Assembly (NCBI GenBank): GCA_903923905.1
Contig: CAIXZH010000008.1
Span: 1-61,968 of the forward strand
DNA length: 61,968 nucleotides
Source of the DNA: an uncultured Bacteroidia bacterium
GTDB lineage: Bacteria > Bacteroidota > Bacteroidia > Bacteroidales > Prolixibacteraceae
Direction: 5' to 3'
Below, in pieces: positions 24,728 to 32,334 of the stretch (position 1 is its first letter; the number at the start of each line of letters is the position of its first letter). Under the pieces are notes generated by a model, which saw only the letters and a program-made list of their open reading frames with translations, was not told the DNA's origin and did no database searches. The translations under genes were made by a program, and so were the position numbers.

Positions 24728-25666
24728 ATGGGTTCTATTGCTATTGGTGTTGATGTAGGGGGCAGTCATGTAAGTTGTGCGGCATGCAATATTTTGGAAA
24801 AGAAGTATTTACCGGAAACCTTTTCGGAGAACGATCTGGATAATCAGGGTACTGCCGACGAGATCATAAGTGTTTGGAGTAAAACTATTCAGGCTACCAT
24901 TGATAAGGTGGGCTTGGAGAATGTTTCCGGTGTCGGTTTTGCCATGCCAGGACCTTTTGATTATGCCAATGGAATTGCATTGTTTAAGGGGAACAATAAA
25001 AAGTTTGAAAATATTTATGGATTGAAGGTTCCTGAGGCCCTTCGGGAAAAGATGAACCTTCCGGATAGTTTTCCAATCCGGTTTATCAATGATGCAACGG
25101 CTTTTGCTATAGGGGAAGACTGGATCGGGAAGGGTAATGGTTTTAAACGGTCTATGGCGATTACGCTGGGTACCGGTTTTGGATCTGCTTTCCTGTGCGA
25201 CCGGCTGCCGGTAGTTTCTGGTGATGAAGTCCCGGATATGGGTTGCATCTGGTACCTTCCATTTAAGGATGGAAATGCGGATGATTTTTTTTCAACCCGG
25301 GGTTTTTTGAATCGCTATTTTGAGAAAACAGGGATTCGGCTTCTCGGTGTGAAGGAGATGGCACATCTGGCTGAAACCGATCCTGTGGCAAAGTCACTTT
25401 TCGATGATTTTGGCACCCAGCTGGGTATCTTCCTGTGTCCCTGGATGGTTAAGTTTGGTGTGGAAGTTTTGGTTATCGGCGGGAATATTTCCTATGCTTT
25501 TCCCTTGTTCGGCGAAAGCCTGAATGATTGCCTGAAATCTGAGGGTGCGGATATCAAAGTTGCGGTTTCTGAACTAAGAGAGTCTGCAGCGATGATCGGC
25601 AGTGCTGTTCTTGTGGATGATTCCTATTTTGAAAAGGTAAAATTACTCTTGCCTCAAATGTCGTAA
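24728..25666 (+). CDS. ROK-family sugar kinase (second copy)
   Basis: The 312-residue protein has SIAIGVDVGGSHVSCAA (3-19), GVGFAMPGPFDYANG, catalytic Asp122 in RFINDATAFAIGE, and AITLGTGFGSAFL. There is no DNA-binding domain. As in the ROK protein at 15322-16209, the zinc-binding His and CxCGxxGC loop are missing and replaced by GCIWYLPFKDGNADDFFS; the shared IWxxPxxxG pattern shows that the two belong to one unusual ROK branch. Phosphorylation of a released hexose, for example mannose, GlcNAc or glucose, is the expected role. It lies between GH29 and GH92 and is transcribed with them. Confidence 0.87.
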   Translation: MGSIAIGVDVGGSHVSCAACNILEKKYLPETFSENDLDNQGTADEIISVWSKTIQATIDKVGLENVSGVGFAMPGPFDYANGIALFKGNNKKFENIYGLKVPEALREKMNLPDSFPIRFINDATAFAIGEDWIGKGNGFKRSMAITLGTGFGSAFLCDRLPVVSGDEVPDMGCIWYLPFKDGNADDFFSTRGFLNRYFEKTGIRLLGVKEMAHLAETDPVAKSLFDDFGTQLGIFLCPWMVKFGVEVLVIGGNISYAFPLFGESLNDCLKSEGADIKVAVSELRESAAMIGSAVLVDDSYFEKVKLLLPQMS

Positions 25667-25690
25667 ATCTATAAGTTAAACTTGCCACTC

Positions 25691-28090
25691 ATGAAAAATT
25701 CCGGTTTTAGGATTTTGGTTCTTTTCATCATGTTCGGATTACTGGCATCTTTCACTATTCCGAAGGGGTCATTCAATCCGTCCGCGTATGTCGATCCGCA
25801 AATTGGTTCGGTCCATGGCCGCTGGTTTTTTTATACTCCGGCTGCCTTGCCGTTCGGTATGGCTAAGCTTGCACCTCATACTAATGCTGCCGGAAGTCTG
25901 GGTAGTTGGGACCCGTGTGGATACGATGACCGGCATACTTCAATCGAAGGATTTGGCCATTTTCATGAATTTCAAATTGGGGGAGTGGTATTTATGCCAA
26001 CGATTGGTGATCTGAGAACGATTCCCGGAAAACAGGAACACCCTGAAGGGGGTTATCGTTCCCGCTTTGACAAAAAAAGTGAACATGCAGAACCTGGTTA
26101 CTATTCAGTTTTTTTGAAGGATTATGGAATCAGGGCAGAGTTAACAGCAACCGAACGGGTTGGTTTTCATCGCTACACCTTTCCGGAAACAACTCAGGCC
26201 CATTTGATCATCGATATTGGACACAAGCAAGGGGAGAGCAGCGATGTTACCGATGCTTTCGCTAAGGTTGTTAATGGCAATGAGGTCGAAGGTTATGTTG
26301 AGACCTATCCCGAATATGTAAAATTCGGGGATCCCGGGAAACGGGTGATGATGTATTTTGTCGCCAGGCTAAGCAAACTGCCTTCCGGGACAGGTTCATT
26401 TAAAGACTCCATTCAACAAAAAGGGGCTACCTCCACCAAAGGAATTGGGAACGGTCTTTTTTTGACCTTTAAAATGGCCCAAAATGAGAAGCTCGAGATC
26501 GCGACCGGTTTGAGTTATACCTCCATTCAGAATGCCAGGCTCAACCTGCAAACCGAATCCGCAGGAAAAACATTCGATGATGTACATCAGATTTCACAAT
26601 TGATCTGGGCACAAAAGCTAGGACGTATCAAGGCTGAAGGTGGAGATTCAGTGAGCCGGGTGAAGTTTTATACCGGACTGTATCATGCATTGCTTGGACG
26701 GGGCATATCGAGCGATGTTAACGGGCAGTATCCATTGGTTGATAAAGGGATAGGACAAATACCACTTGATGAAAAGGGCAAACCACAATACCACCACTAT
26801 AATACCGACGGGATCTGGGGCGGCTTCTGGAACCTGAGTCAGCTTTGGGCGTTGGTTTATCCTGAATATTTTAAGGAATACGTTCAGTCAAATATCGATT
26901 TTTACAAAACACGCGGGTGGCTGCACGATGGTGAAGCTGCCGGAGTATATACCAATGGTGTTCAGACCAATTACCAGGGTTTGATGATTGCCTCAGCTTA
27001 CAATTGCGGAATCCGTGATTTCGATGTGAAAACAGGTTATGAAGCCGCCCTGAAAAATGAGGTTGATTACCATGGCAGGAACCTCGGAAACGGAAAATTC
27101 GATCTGAACTATTTTGTGAAGGATGGATATGTCCCATCGCGCGATACGCTGTTTTCAAACGGATGGAAATTTAATTTCGGGTGCTCCCATACGCTGGAGT
27201 ATTCCTATAGTTCTTATGCAGTGGCTCAACTTGCTCGGCAATTAGGTCATAATGAGGACTATGACAAATTAATGAAACAGGCCACCTACTACCGCAATCT
27301 TTTCGATCCGGAAACAAAGTTTATCAGGCCTAAGATGGCAGACGGTACATTTATTCCAAATTTTGATCCGATGAAAGCCTGGATCGGTTTTCAGGAAGGC
27401 AATGCATTTCAATATACGTGGTATGTGCCGCACGATGTGGCAGGACTTATCCGGCTGATGGGGAAAGATGAATTCAACCGAAGACTTGAACATGTTTTTG
27501 ACACTTCCCGGAAAACCCGGTTTGGCGGAGGCGACAGCGATGTCGATAGCTTCTCGGGCATCGAAATGGTTTATAACCACGGAAACCAGCCTTGTTTACA
27601 CGATTCCTGGTTATTCAATTACAGCGGACAACCCTGGCTTACCCAAAAATGGACACGGGCCATTTGTGATGAATTTTATGGCGCAGAACCTTTACGCGGA
27701 TATGGAATCGGTCAGGATGAAGACCAGGGTCAACTGGGAGCATGGTACGTGCTGGCAGCCTTAGGGATATTTGATGTTCAGGGGCATACTGCGATAAATC
27801 CGACTTTCCAGTTTGGAAGTCCGCAGTTTGACAAGGTAACAATTCAACTCAATCCAAAGTATTACAAAGGCAAAACACTGATTATCAAAGCTCAAAATAA
27901 TTCCAAAAAGAATGTCTATATCCAATCGGTCTCTTTCAATCAACAAAAGATTGATGATTGCTGGATTGAGCGCACTCCTCTTACTGAAGGCGGCACCCTG
28001 TTATTCGAAATGGGGGAACAGCCGAATAAAGCATGGGGGATAACTGTTCCTCCCCCAAGTATGAGTGACGCATTTGTGAATATTAAATAG
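25691..28090 (+). CDS. GH92 alpha-mannosidase (first copy)
   Basis: From the ATG at 25691 (the TTG at 25682 is a frame extension) the product is 799 residues with a signal peptide. It has the GH92 beta-sandwich start (YVDPQIGSVHGRWFFYTPAA, PFGMAKLAPHTN), GFGHFHEFQIGGVVFMP, and an (alpha/alpha)6 barrel with FQEGNAFQYTWYVPHD, holding the catalytic-acid Glu position, and GIGQDEDQGQLGAWYVLAALG, holding the general-base Asp position. GH92 enzymes are calcium-dependent exo-alpha-mannosidases that invert configuration and trim alpha-1,2, 1,3 or 1,6 mannose from N-glycans and yeast mannan. Specificity cannot be read here. It is followed by a GH2 gene only 63 bp downstream. Confidence 0.95.
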   Translation: MKNSGFRILVLFIMFGLLASFTIPKGSFNPSAYVDPQIGSVHGRWFFYTPAALPFGMAKLAPHTNAAGSLGSWDPCGYDDRHTSIEGFGHFHEFQIGGVVFMPTIGDLRTIPGKQEHPEGGYRSRFDKKSEHAEPGYYSVFLKDYGIRAELTATERVGFHRYTFPETTQAHLIIDIGHKQGESSDVTDAFAKVVNGNEVEGYVETYPEYVKFGDPGKRVMMYFVARLSKLPSGTGSFKDSIQQKGATSTKGIGNGLFLTFKMAQNEKLEIATGLSYTSIQNARLNLQTESAGKTFDDVHQISQLIWAQKLGRIKAEGGDSVSRVKFYTGLYHALLGRGISSDVNGQYPLVDKGIGQIPLDEKGKPQYHHYNTDGIWGGFWNLSQLWALVYPEYFKEYVQSNIDFYKTRGWLHDGEAAGVYTNGVQTNYQGLMIASAYNCGIRDFDVKTGYEAALKNEVDYHGRNLGNGKFDLNYFVKDGYVPSRDTLFSNGWKFNFGCSHTLEYSYSSYAVAQLARQLGHNEDYDKLMKQATYYRNLFDPETKFIRPKMADGTFIPNFDPMKAWIGFQEGNAFQYTWYVPHDVAGLIRLMGKDEFNRRLEHVFDTSRKTRFGGGDSDVDSFSGIEMVYNHGNQPCLHDSWLFNYSGQPWLTQKWTRAICDEFYGAEPLRGYGIGQDEDQGQLGAWYVLAALGIFDVQGHTAINPTFQFGSPQFDKVTIQLNPKYYKGKTLIIKAQNNSKKNVYIQSVSFNQQKIDDCWIERTPLTEGGTLLFEMGEQPNKAWGITVPPPSMSDAFVNIK

Positions 28091-28153
28091 TCAATGAACA
28101 ATAAATTTAATTTTAAACAGTCTCCAGGCTTTGTCACAAAATTTATAAAACCT

Positions 28154-30769
28154 ATGAAGATTAAAAGTTTCTGTATTTTGGCGCTTTGGGTCATATCATT
28201 TCAAGCCTTTTCCCAACATGATGTAATTAAACTTAATTCCGGATGGAAAGCTAAAAAGGCAGTAGAGGTTGTAGTCGACGGAACTGTTATCTCAGGCAAG
28301 GATTTCAGATTATACGATTGGATGGAAGCTGTGGTTCCCGGAACAGTCCTGACCACCTTACTTCATAACCAAAAAGTTCCGGATCCGTTTTTCGGTATGA
28401 ACAATGAGCTGATTCCTGACATCTTTCAGACGGGTGCCGAATATTACACCTATTGGTTTTATGACGAATTCAAAGTTCCGGAAATGAAGGAGGGGGAACA
28501 GTTGTGGCTGAAGTTCCGTGGGATCAATTATTCTGCTGAAATGTTCCTGAATGGAAAGAAGATCAATCCGGATACCCATGAGGGGATGTATCTGAGGGAG
28601 AAATACCTGATTACCCCATTCCTTGAAAAAGGGATAAACCGCCTGGCTGTACTGGTCCATCCGCCCGATCCTGTCGGGGCTCCGAATGGACAGGGTGGTG
28701 ACGGAATGATTGCCAGGTCGGTGACCATGCAATTTACGGCAGGATGGGATTGGATTTGTCCGATCAGGGACCGGAATACAGGTATATGGGATGAAGTTGC
28801 TCTCGAAATAACCGGTGCGGTCGATCTTCTTGATCCATCCATTCAGACAAAAGTACCCGGAAAGAGAGTGACTGGCGGCAAACAGGCTCCTGCCATTGTT
28901 TTAACCTCAGCTGATCTTCTGAACAGTACTGAAACCATCCAAACCGGAAAGCTGATTGCACGTTGCGGCAAGATTGAGGTTTCGAAGCTGGTAACCATCC
29001 CTGCAGGAGAAAAAATTACGGTGACTCTTCCGGAGATTAAAATTGAAAATCCTTTGCTTTGGTGGCCTAACGGAATTGGGGAACACCCTTTATACAAGGT
29101 TGAATTCTTATTTATCGGCGATAAAGGGGTAGTATCGGATGTCGAAACTGTTCCTTTTGGTATCCGCCAGACCGGAACCCGGTTTGATGATAAGCTGAAT
29201 GCCAGGATCTTCACGATTAACGGACAAGATGTCTTCATAAAAGGGGGAAACTGGATTGCCTCTGATATGCTCCTTCGGCTATCTGCCAAACGTTACGATA
29301 CTGAGGTTCGGATGCACGCCGAAATGAACATGAATATGATCCGTGTCTGGGGTGGCTCCATGACCGAACGTCCTGAATTTTATGACGCCTGCGATAAATA
29401 TGGCATCATGGTTTGGCAGGATCTTTACATCTCGGGCGATTGCAATGGCCGATGGTTCGACCCTCAGAAGAAAGAGTCCCAGGAGCGTCGCCGTGCTTAT
29501 CCTGACAATCACTCCCTGTTTGTCAATACCGTTATTGATCAGGTCAAAATGTTGCGCAATCATCCAAGCCTCTATTTGTGGTGTGGCGGTAATGAGTACC
29601 CGCCTCCTGCCGATATAGCCAGAAAACTTGCAACAGAGGTTTTCCCGAAATATGACGGCTCACGTTATTACCTTGAACAATCAACCTCAACCGACCTGGC
29701 CAAAAACAGTCTGGGCGGGAACGGTGACGGCCCATACAACATACAGAATCCGCTTAATTTCTTTACGGTTACCTCTTTCCCGTTCAACCCGGAATTGGGC
29801 TCAGTGGGAATCCCTAACGTGGAAACAATGCGCCGGATAATGGAGGAAAAGGACCTGGTCCTGCCTACAAAACATGGCGAAAACCCCACATGGAGTTATC
29901 ACAAGTACATTTCTTATGATAATTTTATCGATCAGTATGGAAAGGCCGATGGAATTGCAGATTTCTGCAAAAAGGCGCAACTGGTGAACTATGAGCAATA
30001 CCGTGCTCTTCAGGAGGGTTTTAGTGCAAAAATGTGGACAACCTATTCCGGAATGCTGGTATGGAAAAACCAGAATCCATGGACCGCACTGCGTGGACAA
30101 TTTTATGATGTTTTTCTGGAGCAGAACGGTGGCTTCTATGGATACCAACATGGGGCCAAACCACTTCATTTACAATTGAATCTGAATGATTCATCGGTTT
30201 GTCTAATTAATCAAACAATTTTCGATCTGAATGACCTCACCGTTTCGGCAGAGCAATTTGACATTCACGGAAATTTACTGTCAAAAGATCAGTACAAGAC
30301 TTCAACTCCGGCGAATAAGGTTTCTCTTCTAAAAAAGCTTAAAACACCAGATCCTGGTCAGGCAGTTTATTTTTTACGTTTGAAACTCACGGATAACGAT
30401 AACCAGCTTAAAGATGAGAATTTCTATTGGTTATCCAAACCCGGGAAAAGCTACGAAAAACTGAACGAATTGAAGCAAACAAACCTTGAAAGTGAATGGA
30501 AAAACAATGCCACAGGGGAGAAGTCTTTACTGATCCGGAATCCCGGAAAGGAAACTGCATTTTTTGTAAGACTCAAAGTATTGACCCAAAAAGGTGGAGA
30601 ACTCGCTCTTCCTGTTTTCCTAAGCGATAATTATATCACTTTGCTTCCTGGCGAAAGCAGGGAAATTAAGATCGATTGCACCCAACTTCCGGAATCCGTC
30701 AATTCAAAATCGTTATGGATCGAAATGGAAGGGTGGAATGTAAAAAACTGTTCTCTAAAAATGGAATAA
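28154..30769 (+). CDS. GH2 glycosidase, beta-mannosidase / exo-beta-glucosaminidase type (second copy)
   Basis: The ATG at 28154 begins MKIKSFCILALWVISF with cleavage near AFSQ; the frame from 28094 adds 20 residues before the signal. The 871-residue protein shows WMEAVVPGTVLTTLLHN, DPFFGMNNELIPD, WLKFRGINYSAEMFLNG, DRNTGIWDEV, then the barrel with FIKGGNWIASDMLLR, MIRVWGGSMTE, WCGGNEYPPP (acid/base Glu) and FNPELGSVGIPN (nucleophile Glu). This is the GH2 beta-mannosidase and exo-beta-glucosaminidase layout. With GH92 in front of it, removal of the beta-linked core mannose of an N-glycan is a sensible role. Compared with the GH2 at 16263, it keeps the WGG-x-x-x-E motif that the other lacks (there VGSEDSP), so the two differ in the active-site wall. 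Confidence 0.9.
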   Translation: MKIKSFCILALWVISFQAFSQHDVIKLNSGWKAKKAVEVVVDGTVISGKDFRLYDWMEAVVPGTVLTTLLHNQKVPDPFFGMNNELIPDIFQTGAEYYTYWFYDEFKVPEMKEGEQLWLKFRGINYSAEMFLNGKKINPDTHEGMYLREKYLITPFLEKGINRLAVLVHPPDPVGAPNGQGGDGMIARSVTMQFTAGWDWICPIRDRNTGIWDEVALEITGAVDLLDPSIQTKVPGKRVTGGKQAPAIVLTSADLLNSTETIQTGKLIARCGKIEVSKLVTIPAGEKITVTLPEIKIENPLLWWPNGIGEHPLYKVEFLFIGDKGVVSDVETVPFGIRQTGTRFDDKLNARIFTINGQDVFIKGGNWIASDMLLRLSAKRYDTEVRMHAEMNMNMIRVWGGSMTERPEFYDACDKYGIMVWQDLYISGDCNGRWFDPQKKESQERRRAYPDNHSLFVNTVIDQVKMLRNHPSLYLWCGGNEYPPPADIARKLATEVFPKYDGSRYYLEQSTSTDLAKNSLGGNGDGPYNIQNPLNFFTVTSFPFNPELGSVGIPNVETMRRIMEEKDLVLPTKHGENPTWSYHKYISYDNFIDQYGKADGIADFCKKAQLVNYEQYRALQEGFSAKMWTTYSGMLVWKNQNPWTALRGQFYDVFLEQNGGFYGYQHGAKPLHLQLNLNDSSVCLINQTIFDLNDLTVSAEQFDIHGNLLSKDQYKTSTPANKVSLLKKLKTPDPGQAVYFLRLKLTDNDNQLKDENFYWLSKPGKSYEKLNELKQTNLESEWKNNATGEKSLLIRNPGKETAFFVRLKVLTQKGGELALPVFLSDNYITLLPGESREIKIDCTQLPESVNSKSLWIEMEGWNVKNCSLKME

Positions 30770-30770
30770 G

Positions 30771-32069
30771 ATGAAGACTCTTAGCGTTGGGATTGGACTG
30801 GTTCTTATGTTGTTTATAGGTTCTTGCCAGAATCAGGCTGAACGGAAAACAGCTGAGCTGAGGACGAAGATTAAGATTGACCGCTATTTCCCCTATGTTA
30901 AAGCAAAAGCGCTTGAAGTGATGAAAGCCGGATTTAATGCGGGTGACGGTTACCGTGAAGTCTGGATTCGCGATTACAACACCTTTATTCAGCTTGCGGC
31001 TCAAGTCAATGACAAGGCAATCCTGAAAGAAAACCTGCTTGTTTTTTTCCGGATGCAGGGTGAAGATGGCAATATTCTGGATGGATTTACACCCATTGAG
31101 AAGGTTGGCAAGGGAGAATATGATTTCTACTATTCAAAACTTGAGCCAAGATATGCAGGACATAAAAATACCGTGGAAACCGACCAGGAGAGCTCCTTGA
31201 TCCAGGCTGTTTATAAATACATCCGGTTAACCGGTGACAGCGCCATTCTGGATGAAAAAGTCGCGGATAAAAAAGTCGGGGAACGGCTCCAATGGGCAGC
31301 AGATTTTATCTTAAGCCAACGGTTCAACCGGCAATACGGCCTCGTGATCGGTGCAACTACTGCCGATTGGGGGGATGTGCAGCCCGAGCATGGGTGGGGA
31401 GTTGACCTCGATGCCAATACCCATCCCGCTATTGATATTTATGACAATGCGATGTTTCTGATTGCCCTTAATAACCTGATGGAGATAATCCCTGATTCGA
31501 AAGCCAGATGGGAAAAGATCAGGAACAGTATTGCTCAGAACTGCCGGAAGTATTTATGGGACGAGCAAAATCAGAAATTCATTCCACACCTTTATCTCGA
31601 AAAAGGTTCTCCCTTTCCAAAGGATTTTGACGAAAACAAAATATATTACTTCGGCGGAACCACGATTGCTATTGAAGCTGGGTTGCTTAGTCCAAAAGAG
31701 ATACAAACATCACTTGCAGAGATGATCAAACGGGTAAAGCTGGCAGGTGCCGGTTCTATCGGATTGACTCTTTATCCCCCTTATCCGAGCGGTTTTTTTG
31801 CCAACAAGATCATGAATCCTGAATATAGCTACCAAAATGGCGGCGACTGGACCTGGTTTGGCGGAAGGATGATTCAGCAGCTCATCAAAAACGGTTTAGT
31901 TGAGGAGGCATATGAGCAAATGATTCCAATGGTCAAACGGGTCAGGGATAATAACGGTTTCTTCGAATGGTATTCAGTAGATAACAAACCGCGTGGTTCA
32001 GGCACTTTCAGGGGTGAAGCGGGTGTTTTGTTTACTGCAATTACAATGTTTGAGGAGTGGGCAAAATAA
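30771..32069 (+). CDS. (alpha/alpha)6-barrel glycosidase-like lipoprotein, family uncertain
   Basis: The 432-residue product begins one base after the GH2 stop and has a lipobox (FIGSC, Cys19). The body is helical with features of six-hairpin glycosidases: YREVWIRDYNTFIQLAA near residue 62, DQESSLIQAVYKYIRLTGD, GLVIGATTADWGDVQPEHGW, YDNAMFLIALNNL and YSYQNGGDWTWFGGRMIQQL. The WIRDYNTF and NGGDWTW motifs are like those of amylo-alpha-1,6-glucosidase, GH63 and GH15 relatives, but I cannot assign a numbered family. Asp and Glu residues (RDY, DQES, GDW) are available for an inverting mechanism. Tight spacing with GH2 and GH92 makes it part of the same glycan pathway. Confidence 0.6.
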   Translation: MKTLSVGIGLVLMLFIGSCQNQAERKTAELRTKIKIDRYFPYVKAKALEVMKAGFNAGDGYREVWIRDYNTFIQLAAQVNDKAILKENLLVFFRMQGEDGNILDGFTPIEKVGKGEYDFYYSKLEPRYAGHKNTVETDQESSLIQAVYKYIRLTGDSAILDEKVADKKVGERLQWAADFILSQRFNRQYGLVIGATTADWGDVQPEHGWGVDLDANTHPAIDIYDNAMFLIALNNLMEIIPDSKARWEKIRNSIAQNCRKYLWDEQNQKFIPHLYLEKGSPFPKDFDENKIYYFGGTTIAIEAGLLSPKEIQTSLAEMIKRVKLAGAGSIGLTLYPPYPSGFFANKIMNPEYSYQNGGDWTWFGGRMIQQLIKNGLVEEAYEQMIPMVKRVRDNNGFFEWYSVDNKPRGSGTFRGEAGVLFTAITMFEEWAK

Positions 32070-32139
32070 TTTTCCGCTCTTTTCTTTCCTCTATTCCGGA
32101 TAGTTTGTGAGGTATGCTGAATCGAACTAAGAATGTTCA

Positions 32140-32290
32140 AATTTCTCCGTAGGAGATAAAAATAAATAGAAAAGTTAATTCTGAAAATAAATTTCCCATA
32201 GGAATTAACCGGAAATCTGTTAATGTCCTAGCGGACAATGGTTTTTCTTTCACTCGTTTTTCTATTGAAATTGATGCCCTCCGGGCAAAA
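32140..32290. repeat. Cluster of four short hairpin units between genes
   Basis: The 265-bp gap 32070-32334 holds four small inverted repeats in similar A/T-rich settings: TCTCC-GTA-GGAGA (32144-32156), TTCC around CATA with GGAATT (about 32190-32206), TGTCC-TAGC-GGACA (32224-32237) and TGCCC-TCC-GGGCA (32275-32287). Centres are about 30-50 bp apart, and the stems change while the plan stays. The last one sits before AAAAAGG and is not a terminator in the plus direction. I know of no function; a degenerate dispersed repeat is the likeliest reading. Confidence 0.6.
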
Positions 32291-32334
32291 AGGTTTAATA
32301 TAATTTTTAAACAATCTCTAAGAAAATTAATCTG

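Noticed and set aside
28094-28153. Upstream ATG for the second GH2 gene
   Set aside because: The added 20 residues are polar and precede a clear signal peptide; ATG 28154 is preferred.
32140-32290. Riboswitch before the GH38-clan gene
   Set aside because: Four separate small hairpins without a conserved core or terminator/anti-terminator pair; no known class recognised.
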